From: Sphingopyxis terrae subsp. terrae NBRC 15098
Lineage (GTDB): Bacteria; Pseudomonadota; Alphaproteobacteria; Sphingomonadales; Sphingomonadaceae
Direction of reading: 5' to 3'
Length of the DNA: 64,000 nucleotides
Assembly (NCBI RefSeq): GCF_001610975.1
Contig: NZ_CP013342.1
Span: forward strand, 1,116,001-1,180,000
Below the pieces are notes generated by a model. It searched no databases. It was given only the letters and a program-made list of their open reading frames with translations, and was not told the origin of the DNA. Below, piece after piece: positions 11,644-19,794 of the stretch (positions within the stretch are counted from its first letter, which is position 1; every line of letters begins with the position of its first letter). The translations under genes were made by a program, and so were the position numbers.

Positions 11644-12450
11644 ATGGCGGACCGCTTCACCAAGATGCACGGCCTCGGCAACGACTTTGTCGTGATCGAT
11701 GCGCGCGCGAACAGCGTCGAGATGACGCCGGCGCGGGCGCATGCGATTGCCGATCGCCGCCACGGCATCGGCTGCGACCAGCTGATCCTGCTCGAACCGT
11801 CGTCGAAGGCCGACGTCAAAATGCGGATATTCAACGCCGACGGCAGCGAGGTCGAGGCGTGCGGCAACGCGACGCGCTGCGTCGCCACGCTGATCGGCAA
11901 GCCCGCGGTCATCGAAACGCTGGGCGGGATGCTGCGCGTGACCCCCGCCGACGGCGGCGCCGAAGTCGTGCTGGGTGAACCCGTCTTCGATTGGGAGCAT
12001 ATTCCGCTCGCCATGCCGATGGACACCCGCGACATGCCCGTCGCGTGGGACGAACTGGAACATGGTGCGGCGGTCAATGTCGGCAATCCGCACATCATCT
12101 TCTTCGTCCCCGAAGCCGATGCAGTCGCACTGGGCGACCTCGGCCCGCGGATCGAGACCGACCCCCTGTTTCCCGAGCGGGTCAACGTCAATGTCGCGAG
12201 CCTCGACGGCGAAAATCAGCTCCAGCTTCGCGTCTGGGAACGCGGCGTCGGGCTGACGCAGGCGTGCGGCACGGGCGCGTGCGCGACCGCGGTCGCCGCA
12301 ATCCGCGCCGGCATCGTCAAATCGCCCGTCACCGTGTCGCTTCCCGGCGGCGATCTGGTGATCCGTTGGTCGCCCGGCGAGCCGATCGTGATGAGCGGCG
12401 CGGCGACCCGCGTGTTCGAGGGCGAGACCGACTGGGCGCAATTCGGATGA
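11644..12450 (+). CDS. dapF: Diaminopimelate epimerase
   Basis: Converts LL- to meso-diaminopimelate for lysine and peptidoglycan synthesis. 268 residues, normal length. The start MADRFTKMHGLGNDFVV is typical. The two catalytic cysteines are in EACGNATRC (C73) and TQACGTGACAT (C208). It heads an overlapping string, since its stop overlaps the start of mtaB (ATGA). That string continues with ftsY and yciB. Confidence 0.98.
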   Translation: MADRFTKMHGLGNDFVVIDARANSVEMTPARAHAIADRRHGIGCDQLILLEPSSKADVKMRIFNADGSEVEACGNATRCVATLIGKPAVIETLGGMLRVTPADGGAEVVLGEPVFDWEHIPLAMPMDTRDMPVAWDELEHGAAVNVGNPHIIFFVPEADAVALGDLGPRIETDPLFPERVNVNVASLDGENQLQLRVWERGVGLTQACGTGACATAVAAIRAGIVKSPVTVSLPGGDLVIRWSPGEPIVMSGAATRVFEGETDWAQFG

Positions 12451-13745
12451 GCGTTGCCGAAGCCGGCCGGGTCGAGGTCGTCAATTTCGGGTGCCGGCTG
12501 AATCTGGCCGAAGGCGAAGCGATCCGCGCCGCCGCAACGCGCGCCGCAGCGCCCGACACGATCGTGTTCAACAGCTGCGCGGTGACCGACGAAGCGGTGC
12601 GCCAAGCTCGCCAGGCCGTGCGCCGCGCGCTGCGCGAGCGCCCTGACACCGCGGTGGTCGTTACCGGCTGCGCCGCCGAACTGGAGGCCGAGCGCTTTGC
12701 CGATATGGGTGCGCGGGTGGTCGCCAACGATGCGAAGGGGCTAACGGCAAGCTACCAAGTCGAAAATATTGCTTCGTCAAGCTCGGCACGAGCGGAGATG
12801 GATGACGCAGCTCCTCCTCCACCCTTCGCCCTGAGCCTGCCGAAGGGCCGTTCTTCCCTCCCCTACCTGCCTGCTCTTTCCGGCGCTGACCACGCCCGCG
12901 CTTTCCTGGGCGTCCAGACGGGCTGTTCGCATAGCTGCACTTTCTGCGCGACGGTGCTGGCACGGGGAACCGCCCGCTCGGCCACGGTCGGTTCGATCCT
13001 GACGGCGGCCCGAACGGCGATAGACCGGGGCCAGCGCGAGATCGTGCTGACCGGGGTCGATCTTGCCAGCTATGGCGACGACAGCGGCACCAGCCTTGCT
13101 GCGCTCGTCGAAGCCTTGCTGCGCCTGCCCCTCGAACGCCTCCGCCTTTCGTCGCTCGATCCGGCCCGCATAGACGATGCGCTGTTCGCGCTGCTGACGC
13201 AGGATGCGCGGATCATGCCGCACGTTCATCTCTCGCTGCAGGCGGGCGACGACATGGTGCTGACGCGCATGAAGCGCCGCCACCGCCGCGCCGACGCGGT
13301 GCGGCTGGTCGAAAGGCTGAAGGCCGCGCGCCCGGAAATCGCGATCGGCGCCGACCTGATCGCCGGTTTTCCGACCGAGGATGCCGCCATGTTCGCGAAC
13401 AGCCTGGCGCTGATCGACGATTGCGACATCGTTTTCGGTCACATCTTTCCTTACAGCGCGCGCGGCGGGACGCCCGCGGCGCGAATGCCGCAGGTCGGAC
13501 GCAGCGCGGCGCGCGACCGGGCGGCGCGGCTGCGCGAGGCCAATGCGCGGCGGCGTCATGCCTGGCTGGACCGACTGACGGGATCGACAACAACCATGCT
13601 GGTCGAGCGCGACGGCCGAACCGGCCATGCCGAAAATTTCGCCGCGCTGATATTGGCCACGCCCGCCGAGCCGGGCGCCATCGTGCCGGTCCGTGCGGGC
13701 GCACGCGACGGCGACAGAATGACTGCGGAAAGGATATCGGGATGA
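12447..13745 (+). CDS. mtaB: tRNA (N6-threonylcarbamoyladenosine(37)-C2)-methylthiotransferase MtaB
   Basis: Radical-SAM enzyme that methylthiolates t6A37 of tRNA. The ATG at 12447 overlaps the dapF stop by 4 bp. Cysteines for the auxiliary Fe-S cluster are C16, C44 and C75. The radical-SAM cluster CxxxCxxC is C160, C164, C167 (GCSHSCTFC). The C-terminal TRAM-like region ends near residue 432. Residues about 105-145, between the methylthiotransferase and radical-SAM domains, are unusual. They include FALSLPKGRS (nt 12825-12854), which looks like translation of a palindromic repeat common in sphingomonads. The stop overlaps ftsY by 4 bp. Confidence 0.93.
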   Translation: MSVAEAGRVEVVNFGCRLNLAEGEAIRAAATRAAAPDTIVFNSCAVTDEAVRQARQAVRRALRERPDTAVVVTGCAAELEAERFADMGARVVANDAKGLTASYQVENIASSSSARAEMDDAAPPPPFALSLPKGRSSLPYLPALSGADHARAFLGVQTGCSHSCTFCATVLARGTARSATVGSILTAARTAIDRGQREIVLTGVDLASYGDDSGTSLAALVEALLRLPLERLRLSSLDPARIDDALFALLTQDARIMPHVHLSLQAGDDMVLTRMKRRHRRADAVRLVERLKAARPEIAIGADLIAGFPTEDAAMFANSLALIDDCDIVFGHIFPYSARGGTPAARMPQVGRSAARDRAARLREANARRRHAWLDRLTGSTTTMLVERDGRTGHAENFAALILATPAEPGAIVPVRAGARDGDRMTAERISG

Positions 13746-14668
13746 GCGGACCGAGCTGGAGCGAGCGGCTGCTCGGCGGCTTTCGGCGCACGTCGGAACG
13801 GCTTGGCGAAAATCTGGCCGGGCTGACGGGCAAGTCGCGCCTCGACGAAGACGACCTCGACCGAATCGAGGAAGCGCTGATTACCGCCGACCTTGGCCCC
13901 GGCATGGCGGCGCGTATCCGCGACCGCCTGTCCGAACGCCGCGACATTGCCGCTAACGGCACCGACGAATTGCGCCGGGTCGTGGCCGAGGAGATTGCGG
14001 CGGTGCTGCGTCCGGTCGCCGAGCCGCTGGAAATCGATGCTTTCCCGCGCCCCCAGGTCATTTTGGTGATCGGGGTCAACGGGTCGGGCAAGACCACGAC
14101 CATCGCGAAGCTCGCGCATCTGTTCCAGGAACAGGATTATGGCGTGATGCTGGTCGCCGGCGACACCTTCCGCGCTGCCGCGATCGGCCAGCTCAAGGTG
14201 TGGGCCGAACGGCTGGGCGTGCCGATCGTCACCGGACCCGAAGGCGGCGATGCGGCGGGCATCGTGTTCGATGCGGTCAAGCAGGCGACCGCGACGGGCA
14301 TCGACGTGCTGATCGTCGACACCGCCGGGCGGCTTCAGAACAAGCGCGAACTGATGGACGAGCTTGCCAAGATCAAGCGCGTGCTCGGCCGCCTCAACCC
14401 CGCAGCACCGCACGACGTCGTGCTCGTTCTCGACGCGACCACCGGGCAGAATGCGCTATCGCAGATCGACGTGTTCCGTGACGTGGCGGGCGTGACCGGG
14501 CTCGTGATGACCAAGCTAGACGGCACCGCGCGCGGCGGCGTCCTCGTCGCCGCGGCCGAACGCCATGGCCTGCCCATCCACGCGATCGGCATCGGCGAAA
14601 CGATCGACGATCTGCGTCCCTTCGACCCCGACGAGATCGCGGGCATCATTGCAGGAAATATCCGATGA
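13742..14668 (+). CDS. ftsY: Signal recognition particle receptor FtsY
   Basis: GTPase that docks SRP-ribosome complexes at the inner membrane. 308 residues, without the long acidic A domain of E. coli FtsY, as is common in alphaproteobacteria. The N-terminal helical bundle (SERLLGGFRRTSERLGENL) precedes the G domain with GVNGSGKTTTIAKLAHLF, the VDTAGRLQN motif and TKLDGTARGG. Start and stop both overlap neighbours by 4 bp (mtaB upstream, yciB downstream). Confidence 0.97.
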   Translation: MSGPSWSERLLGGFRRTSERLGENLAGLTGKSRLDEDDLDRIEEALITADLGPGMAARIRDRLSERRDIAANGTDELRRVVAEEIAAVLRPVAEPLEIDAFPRPQVILVIGVNGSGKTTTIAKLAHLFQEQDYGVMLVAGDTFRAAAIGQLKVWAERLGVPIVTGPEGGDAAGIVFDAVKQATATGIDVLIVDTAGRLQNKRELMDELAKIKRVLGRLNPAAPHDVVLVLDATTGQNALSQIDVFRDVAGVTGLVMTKLDGTARGGVLVAAAERHGLPIHAIGIGETIDDLRPFDPDEIAGIIAGNIR

Positions 14669-15330
14669 GCGAACCGCTCGACCAGCTACCCGGCGGCCCC
14701 GAAGCCGTCCCCGCCGCGCCGCCCGCCAAGCATGGCTGGCTGAACTTCGCGATCGATTTCGGGCCGCTGCTGGTGTTTTTCCTGACCTACAAGTTCACCG
14801 CCGGCGGCCAGGGCGCCTTCGCGGCGACTGCGGGCGCGATCAAGGGCACGATCGCCTTCATGGTCGCGATCCTCGTTGCGATGGGCATCTCGAAATGGAA
14901 GCTCGGGCGGATTTCGCCGATGCTGTGGATGTCGGGTATCCTCGTCATCGGGTTCGGCGCGCTGACCGTCTATCTCCACGATCCCAAATTCATCGTGATG
15001 AAGCCGACGATCATCTATGCCGTCTTCGCGCTGATGCTGCTCGGCGGCTGGTGGTTCAAGAAACCGATGCTCAAATATCTGCTCCAGTCGGCGCTCGACG
15101 GGATGACCGAACGCGGCTGGCTGCTGCTGTCGCGCAACTGGGGCCTGTTCTTCGCCGCGCTCGGCATCGCAAACCATGTGATGTACGTGCTCATCGAAGC
15201 CGGGCGGATGAGTTTCGATACTTGGCTGACGATCAAGGTCTGGGGCGTGACCGCCCTGTCCTTCCTCTTCACGCTGACGCAGGTGCCGGTGATGCTGAAG
15301 AACGGGCTGGCGGTTCCGGAAGAAGATTAA
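14665..15330 (+). CDS. yciB: Inner membrane-spanning protein YciB / septation protein A
   Basis: 221 residues with five to six transmembrane segments. The first is NFAIDFGPLLVFFLTYKFT, a hallmark of the YciB/IspZ family. Other family-like segments are TAGAIKGTIAFMVAILVAM, TIIYAVFALMLLGGWWF and SRNWGLFFAALGIANHVMY. YciB affects cell-envelope integrity and septation; its biochemical function is not settled. It overlaps ftsY by 4 bp and ends the dapF-mtaB-ftsY-yciB string. A hairpin follows directly. Confidence 0.93.
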   Translation: MSEPLDQLPGGPEAVPAAPPAKHGWLNFAIDFGPLLVFFLTYKFTAGGQGAFAATAGAIKGTIAFMVAILVAMGISKWKLGRISPMLWMSGILVIGFGALTVYLHDPKFIVMKPTIIYAVFALMLLGGWWFKKPMLKYLLQSALDGMTERGWLLLSRNWGLFFAALGIANHVMYVLIEAGRMSFDTWLTIKVWGVTALSFLFTLTQVPVMLKNGLAVPEED

Positions 15331-15367
15331 CTTCTCCCTCCCCTCCCGCAATCGGGAGGAGGGAAGA
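15331..15367. terminator. Palindrome between converging genes, likely bidirectional terminator / repeat unit
   Basis: Pyrimidine-rich arm CTCCCTCCCCTCCCG and purine-rich arm CGGGAGGAGGGAAG flank a short loop. The element lies exactly between the stop of yciB (+) and the stop of the carbonic anhydrase gene (-). There is no clear T run, so termination is inferred from position. Similar CTCCCCTCC...GGGAGGGGAG palindromes occur at 52613-52732 and 53606-53636, suggesting a dispersed repeat family. Confidence 0.5.
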
Positions 15368-15368
15368 T

Positions 15369-15923
15369 TCAGCCGTCGATCGCCGCCTTGTGCATCCGTC
15401 CGTTGAGGACATAGTGGGCAACGCCCATCTGCATTCCCGCCGCCTGCGCGTCGCCGATTTCGCGCACCCGGCGCGCGGGCGACCCGGCCCATAGTTCGCG
15501 GTCGGGAATCTCTTTATTCTCGGTCAGCAGCGCGCCCGCCGCGAGCATCGCGTCGCTGCCGATGCGGCAGCCGTTCATCACCGTCGCCTTCAATCCGACG
15601 AAGGCGCGGTCGGCGAGCATGCAGCCATGCACCATCGCCATATGACCGATCAGCACATCCTCGCCGATGATCGTCGGATAGCCTTCGGGGCGGCCCGGCA
15701 TCGGGCCGTCGCAGTGCACGACGCTGCCGTCCTGGATATTCGACCGCGCGCCGATAACGATATGGCTGACGTCGGCGCGCAGCACGCAATTATACCAGAT
15801 GCTGACATCGGCGCCGATCGTCACGTCGCCGATGATCCGGCAACCCGGCGCAATGAAGGCGCTCGGGTCGATCTGCGGCGACTTGCCGTTGACGCTGATG
15901 ATGCTGACGTCGGTGTAGGTCAT
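15369..15923 (-). CDS. Gamma-class carbonic anhydrase-like / hexapeptide-repeat protein
   Basis: 184 residues with left-handed beta-helix hexapeptide repeats (IIGDVTIGADVSIWYNCVLRA, VIGARSNIQDGSVVH, LIGHMAMVHGC). Histidines expected to bind metal are in SVVHCD, LIGHMAMVHG. It belongs to the gamma carbonic anhydrase / PaaY / YrdA group; many members are of uncertain activity. The start overlaps the stop of the large membrane fusion gene by 4 bp (ATGA), so the two are coupled. Confidence 0.92.
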   Translation of the reverse strand: MTYTDVSIISVNGKSPQIDPSAFIAPGCRIIGDVTIGADVSIWYNCVLRADVSHIVIGARSNIQDGSVVHCDGPMPGRPEGYPTIIGEDVLIGHMAMVHGCMLADRAFVGLKATVMNGCRIGSDAMLAAGALLTENKEIPDRELWAGSPARRVREIGDAQAAGMQMGVAHYVLNGRMHKAAIDG

Positions 15924-18175
15924 TCATGTTTCCCGATCAGATTGCCCCAGAGAAGTATCGGTAGCGTGGACGCATAATCGTCGGTCCAGCGCTCGAACCC
16001 CGCCTCGCTACGCAGCGCGACCCAGGTATCGTTCGCGGCGGCATTCTGACGGGGGCGCAGGCCGTGCGTCAACTGGCCAAGGCGGGCAGGCGTCGCCGTC
16101 AGCGCCACCCAGTTCGATCCGGTGAGATCACCGAACTCGCTATCCTCCGGGCCGGGGTCGAGCCGGATCGCCGCGCTCCACCCGCGGCCTCGCGCCTCGG
16201 CGGCGAGCACGGGTTCGAGATCGAAGAAGCGGTTCGAGATATGGACGAGCAGGATGCCGCCGGGGCGCAGCGCGCGCGTATAGGCGTCAAACGCCTCGCG
16301 CGTCAGCAGATGCAGCGGGATTGCGTCCGACGAAAAGGCGTCGATGACCAGCACATCGAAGCGCGCGGGCGGCAGCTTCGCGATCTGCAGGCGCGCGTCG
16401 CCGATCACGATCGGCGTATCGGCGGCGCAGCGCGACAGGAAGGTGAATTTGGTGGGATCGCGCGCGATATCGGCCATGACCGGGTCGATTTCGAAGATCG
16501 TCCAGTGCTGCCCCGCCTTGCGATAGCAGGACAAGGTTCCCGTCCCCAGGCCGACGATGCCGACCGCGGCATCGGGCCCGGCGAGTTCGGGCAGCCTGTC
16601 GAGCGTCAGGCCGACCCCCGACTGATGGCCATAATAGGTGGTCGGATCGAGTTCGTGGCCGGGCGTCGTGCGCTGGAGTCCGTGCAGCGTCGTGCCATGC
16701 GCGAGCCGCCGCTGCTGATGATAGCGATCGTCGGTGACGGTGTAGATGCCGAAATAGCTGCGCACCCGCATCCCGTCGCGCCCCTTTTCGAGCGTCTGGA
16801 CGCCCCCGAATCCGAGCATCAAGAGGAAGAGCGCGGCAACATAGGCCCAGCGCCAGCGAATGACGAGCAGACCGACCGCCACGATGATCGCCGCCCAGAC
16901 GACATGCGCGCCGTGCAGCGTCCCGTCCCAGGTCTCCACAAGCTTCCACGATGCGAAGGCGGCAATCGCGACCAATGCGACGACGACGGGTAGCGGGCGG
17001 CGCAGTCCCAGCCATTTTTCCCACGGCAGCAATGCAGGCAACGGCAAAAGCATCGCCGCGGCAAGCACGAGCACCGGATGCTCATAGACCCAGTTGAAGA
17101 CGAGCGGCGCCACCAGCGCCGCGAAGGCGCCGCCAAGGACGCCCCCCGCCGACATGATCAGATAGAACAGGGTCAGATACCGCGGTCCCGGCCGCAGGAA
17201 ATAGAGATAGCCGTGAAGCGCGGTCGCGACGACGAACAGCATGACGAGGCTCGCCAGCGCGACGAGCATCGTTCCGCCGCCCGTTCCGAGCAGCGCCTGT
17301 CCGCCGACGACCAGCAGCAGCGCCGGGGCGATCGTGACGATGACGTTGGTGAGCGACGTCCAGCTGGAAAAAGCGATCACGAAGCTGAACAGATACAGCC
17401 CGAGCGGCAATACCCAGAGCAAAGGCATCGCGACGATATCGGTCGTAAGATGCGTCGTCGTCGACAGCATCAGGCCCGACGGAACCGCGGCGATCAACAG
17501 CCAATGCACCTGTCGCCGCCAGTCCGGCCTGGCTTCGTCGCCGGCCGTGTCAGTCGGCTGGGCGCTTTCCGGGCCGCGCCCCCAGCGCGCCGCGGCGGCG
17601 GCCGCAACCAGCATGAACAGCAGAACATAGCCCAGCGTCCAGCCGATGCTCTGCTTCTCGAGCGGCAGCAGCGGTTCGACGAGCGCGGGATAACTGATCA
17701 GCCCGGCGAAGCTGCCCAGATTCGAAGCCGCATAGAGGAAATAGGGATCGCCGGCGCGCGGATCGGCGGCGAACCAACGCTGCATCAACGGCGCCTGCGC
17801 CGAAACCGCGAAAAAGACCGGTCCGATGGAGGCAAAGAGCAGGAGCGGCACCCACAGCGCCTCCTGCCCCGGCGCCGGCGGTGCGATCCGTGCAAGGCCG
17901 ACCGGCAGCCACAGCGCGGCAACGAGCAGCAGGCCGAGATGGATCATCGCCTGCCGCCGCACCGCGAAACGCCCGAGCCAATGCGCATAGGCATAACCGC
18001 CAAGGAGCAGCGCCTGATAGACGAGCATCGCGCTGTTCCACACCGCCGGCGCCCCGCCGAGCCGCGGCAGCACCATGCGTGCGACCATCGGCTGAACGAG
18101 GAAGAGCAGGAAACTGCCGACCAATATGGTCAGAACGAACAGGAGCCGACGCGGCCCACGGTCGGCGACGGTCAT
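15920..18175 (-). CDS. Polytopic membrane protein fused to a spermidine-synthase-like domain
   Basis: 751 residues from the ATG at 18175, which overlaps the stop of the GNAT gene (ATGA); a 51-residue upstream extension is rejected. The N-terminal 480 residues hold about a dozen hydrophobic segments. The C-terminal part carries a SAM/methyltransferase-like fold with VGIVGLGTGTLSCY and VIDAFSSDAIPLHLLT, as in spermidine synthases. Such fused proteins are widespread and mostly uncharacterised, so polyamine synthesis is not established. It is coupled to the carbonic anhydrase-like gene downstream and to the GNAT gene upstream. Confidence 0.85.
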   Translation of the reverse strand: MTVADRGPRRLLFVLTILVGSFLLFLVQPMVARMVLPRLGGAPAVWNSAMLVYQALLLGGYAYAHWLGRFAVRRQAMIHLGLLLVAALWLPVGLARIAPPAPGQEALWVPLLLFASIGPVFFAVSAQAPLMQRWFAADPRAGDPYFLYAASNLGSFAGLISYPALVEPLLPLEKQSIGWTLGYVLLFMLVAAAAAARWGRGPESAQPTDTAGDEARPDWRRQVHWLLIAAVPSGLMLSTTTHLTTDIVAMPLLWVLPLGLYLFSFVIAFSSWTSLTNVIVTIAPALLLVVGGQALLGTGGGTMLVALASLVMLFVVATALHGYLYFLRPGPRYLTLFYLIMSAGGVLGGAFAALVAPLVFNWVYEHPVLVLAAAMLLPLPALLPWEKWLGLRRPLPVVVALVAIAAFASWKLVETWDGTLHGAHVVWAAIIVAVGLLVIRWRWAYVAALFLLMLGFGGVQTLEKGRDGMRVRSYFGIYTVTDDRYHQQRRLAHGTTLHGLQRTTPGHELDPTTYYGHQSGVGLTLDRLPELAGPDAAVGIVGLGTGTLSCYRKAGQHWTIFEIDPVMADIARDPTKFTFLSRCAADTPIVIGDARLQIAKLPPARFDVLVIDAFSSDAIPLHLLTREAFDAYTRALRPGGILLVHISNRFFDLEPVLAAEARGRGWSAAIRLDPGPEDSEFGDLTGSNWVALTATPARLGQLTHGLRPRQNAAANDTWVALRSEAGFERWTDDYASTLPILLWGNLIGKHE

Positions 18176-18714
18176 ACGCGAAGCCAATCTGCGCGAGAAA
18201 GCGAATAGGTAACATGGCGGCGCAATCGGTCGCCCGCGTCGAGCTTGGGATGATCGAAGTCGAGCCCGGTGCAATAGCCCATACCGAGCCGCTCCATCAC
18301 CGCGCGGCTGCGACCATTGCCCTCCCACGTGATGGCCCGAATTTCGTCATCGTCACGATTGGCGAAACTCCACGCCGTTGCGGCCCTGGCAGCCTCGCTC
18401 GCATAGCCGGCGCCCCAACAATCGCGTGCCAGGCGCCAACCGATTTCGAGCATGTCCCGCACCGGATCGATATCGCCGCGGATCACGCCGCACCATCCGA
18501 TCAGCCGCGCATCTTCGCGGCGTTCGAGCGCCCAGAAGCAATGGCCATGCTCGCTTTCGTGCCGCTGCATCCATTCGATCCGCGTCGCCGTAGCCGCCAT
18601 GTCAAGCGGCGGCCCAAGCGTTGCCATCACATCGGGATCGCTGCAAATTTGCTGAAAGGGCGCGAGATCGCTTTCGCGCCAAGACCGCAAAACCAGTCGC
18701 TCGGTTTCGATCAT
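18172..18714 (-). CDS. GNAT family N-acetyltransferase (RimJ/RimL type)
   Basis: 180 residues. The opening METERLVLRSWRESDLAPF-like segment and the later IGWRLARDCWGAGYASEAA and NGRSRAVMERLGM are hallmarks of the RimJ/RimL-type family. The substrate is unknown. It lies between hemB and the membrane fusion gene with 4-bp overlaps at both ends, so it is translated as part of a hemB-led string of four genes. Confidence 0.9.
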   Translation of the reverse strand: MIETERLVLRSWRESDLAPFQQICSDPDVMATLGPPLDMAATATRIEWMQRHESEHGHCFWALERREDARLIGWCGVIRGDIDPVRDMLEIGWRLARDCWGAGYASEAARAATAWSFANRDDDEIRAITWEGNGRSRAVMERLGMGYCTGLDFDHPKLDAGDRLRRHVTYSLSRADWLRV

Positions 18715-19709
18715 GCAGCGAGGAGCCTCGCCGCGTGCAGTGCGTGATAGCTCAAAACCCCCGACGCGCCGGCGCGGCGGAAGGCGAGCAGGGTTTCGAG
18801 GACGAGCGCGTCGCGGTCGCCCGCGCCTGCCGCGGCGGCGGCCTCGATCATCGCATATTCGCCCGACACCTGATAGGCATAGACTGGCACCGCGAAAGCG
18901 TCCTTCACCGCGCGCACCACGTCGAGATACGGGAGGCCCGGCTTGACCATCACGCTGTCTGCGCCCTCGGCCAGATCCTGTTCGACCTCGCGCATTGCCT
19001 CTTCGACGTTGGCGGGGTCCATCTGATAGGTTTTCTTGTCGCCCTTCAGCAACCCGCGCGACCCCACCGCATCGCGGAAGGGACCATAGAAGGCCGACGC
19101 ATATTTGGCGGCATAGCTCATGATCTGGACATGACCGAAGCCCTCGATCTCCAGCGCTTCGCGGATCGCACCGATGCGACCGTCCATCATGTCACTGGGC
19201 GCGATGATGTCGGCGCCCGCGCGCGCCTGGTTGAGCGCCTGGCCGACCAGCACCTCGACCGTTTCGTCGTTGAGGACATAGCCCGCCGCGTCGATGAGCC
19301 CGTCCTGCCCGTGGCTGGTATAGGGATCGAGCGCGACGTCGGTCAGCACGCCGATCGCATCGCCGAGCGCGTCCTTGATCGCCGCGGTTGCGCGGCACAT
19401 CAGATTGTCGGGATTGAGCGCCTCGGCGCCATCCTCGCTGCGCCGGTCGGGCTGCGTATAGGGAAAGAGGGCAAGACAGGGGATGCCCGCGTCGACCGCA
19501 TCGCGCGCGCGCGCGACGAGCAGGTCGACCGACCATCGCGAAACGCCAGGCAGGCTGGTGATCGGTTCTTCGACGCCGTCACCCTGACAGACGAATAGCG
19601 GCCAGATCAGATTGGCGGGGGTCAACTGCGTCTCGCGCACCATCGCGCGGCTCCATGCGGTTCGGCGGGTGCGGCGCAGGCGCAGGTCGGGGAAAGCGGC
19701 GTGAGTCAT
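18711..19709 (-). CDS. hemB: Delta-aminolevulinic acid dehydratase (porphobilinogen synthase)
   Basis: Second common step of haem synthesis, joining two aminolevulinate molecules. The ATG at 19709 gives the family-like start (MTHAAFPDLRLRRTRR) and 332 residues. The active-site lysines lie in SYAAKYASAFYGPFRDA and VMVKPGLPYLDV. The metal-site segment reads DVALDPYTSHGQDG: aspartate and alanine replace the cysteines of zinc enzymes, pointing to the Mg2+-dependent type found in Pseudomonas and Bradyrhizobium. Confidence 0.97.
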   Translation of the reverse strand: MTHAAFPDLRLRRTRRTAWSRAMVRETQLTPANLIWPLFVCQGDGVEEPITSLPGVSRWSVDLLVARARDAVDAGIPCLALFPYTQPDRRSEDGAEALNPDNLMCRATAAIKDALGDAIGVLTDVALDPYTSHGQDGLIDAAGYVLNDETVEVLVGQALNQARAGADIIAPSDMMDGRIGAIREALEIEGFGHVQIMSYAAKYASAFYGPFRDAVGSRGLLKGDKKTYQMDPANVEEAMREVEQDLAEGADSVMVKPGLPYLDVVRAVKDAFAVPVYAYQVSGEYAMIEAAAAAGAGDRDALVLETLLAFRRAGASGVLSYHALHAARLLAA

Positions 19710-19794
19710 GCCCCTGTGCATAGCGGCGCTTGGTCGCCGGGCAAATGGATATTGGATATCGGTGCGCCCCGCGCACCGACGGGAAAGCCCGACG

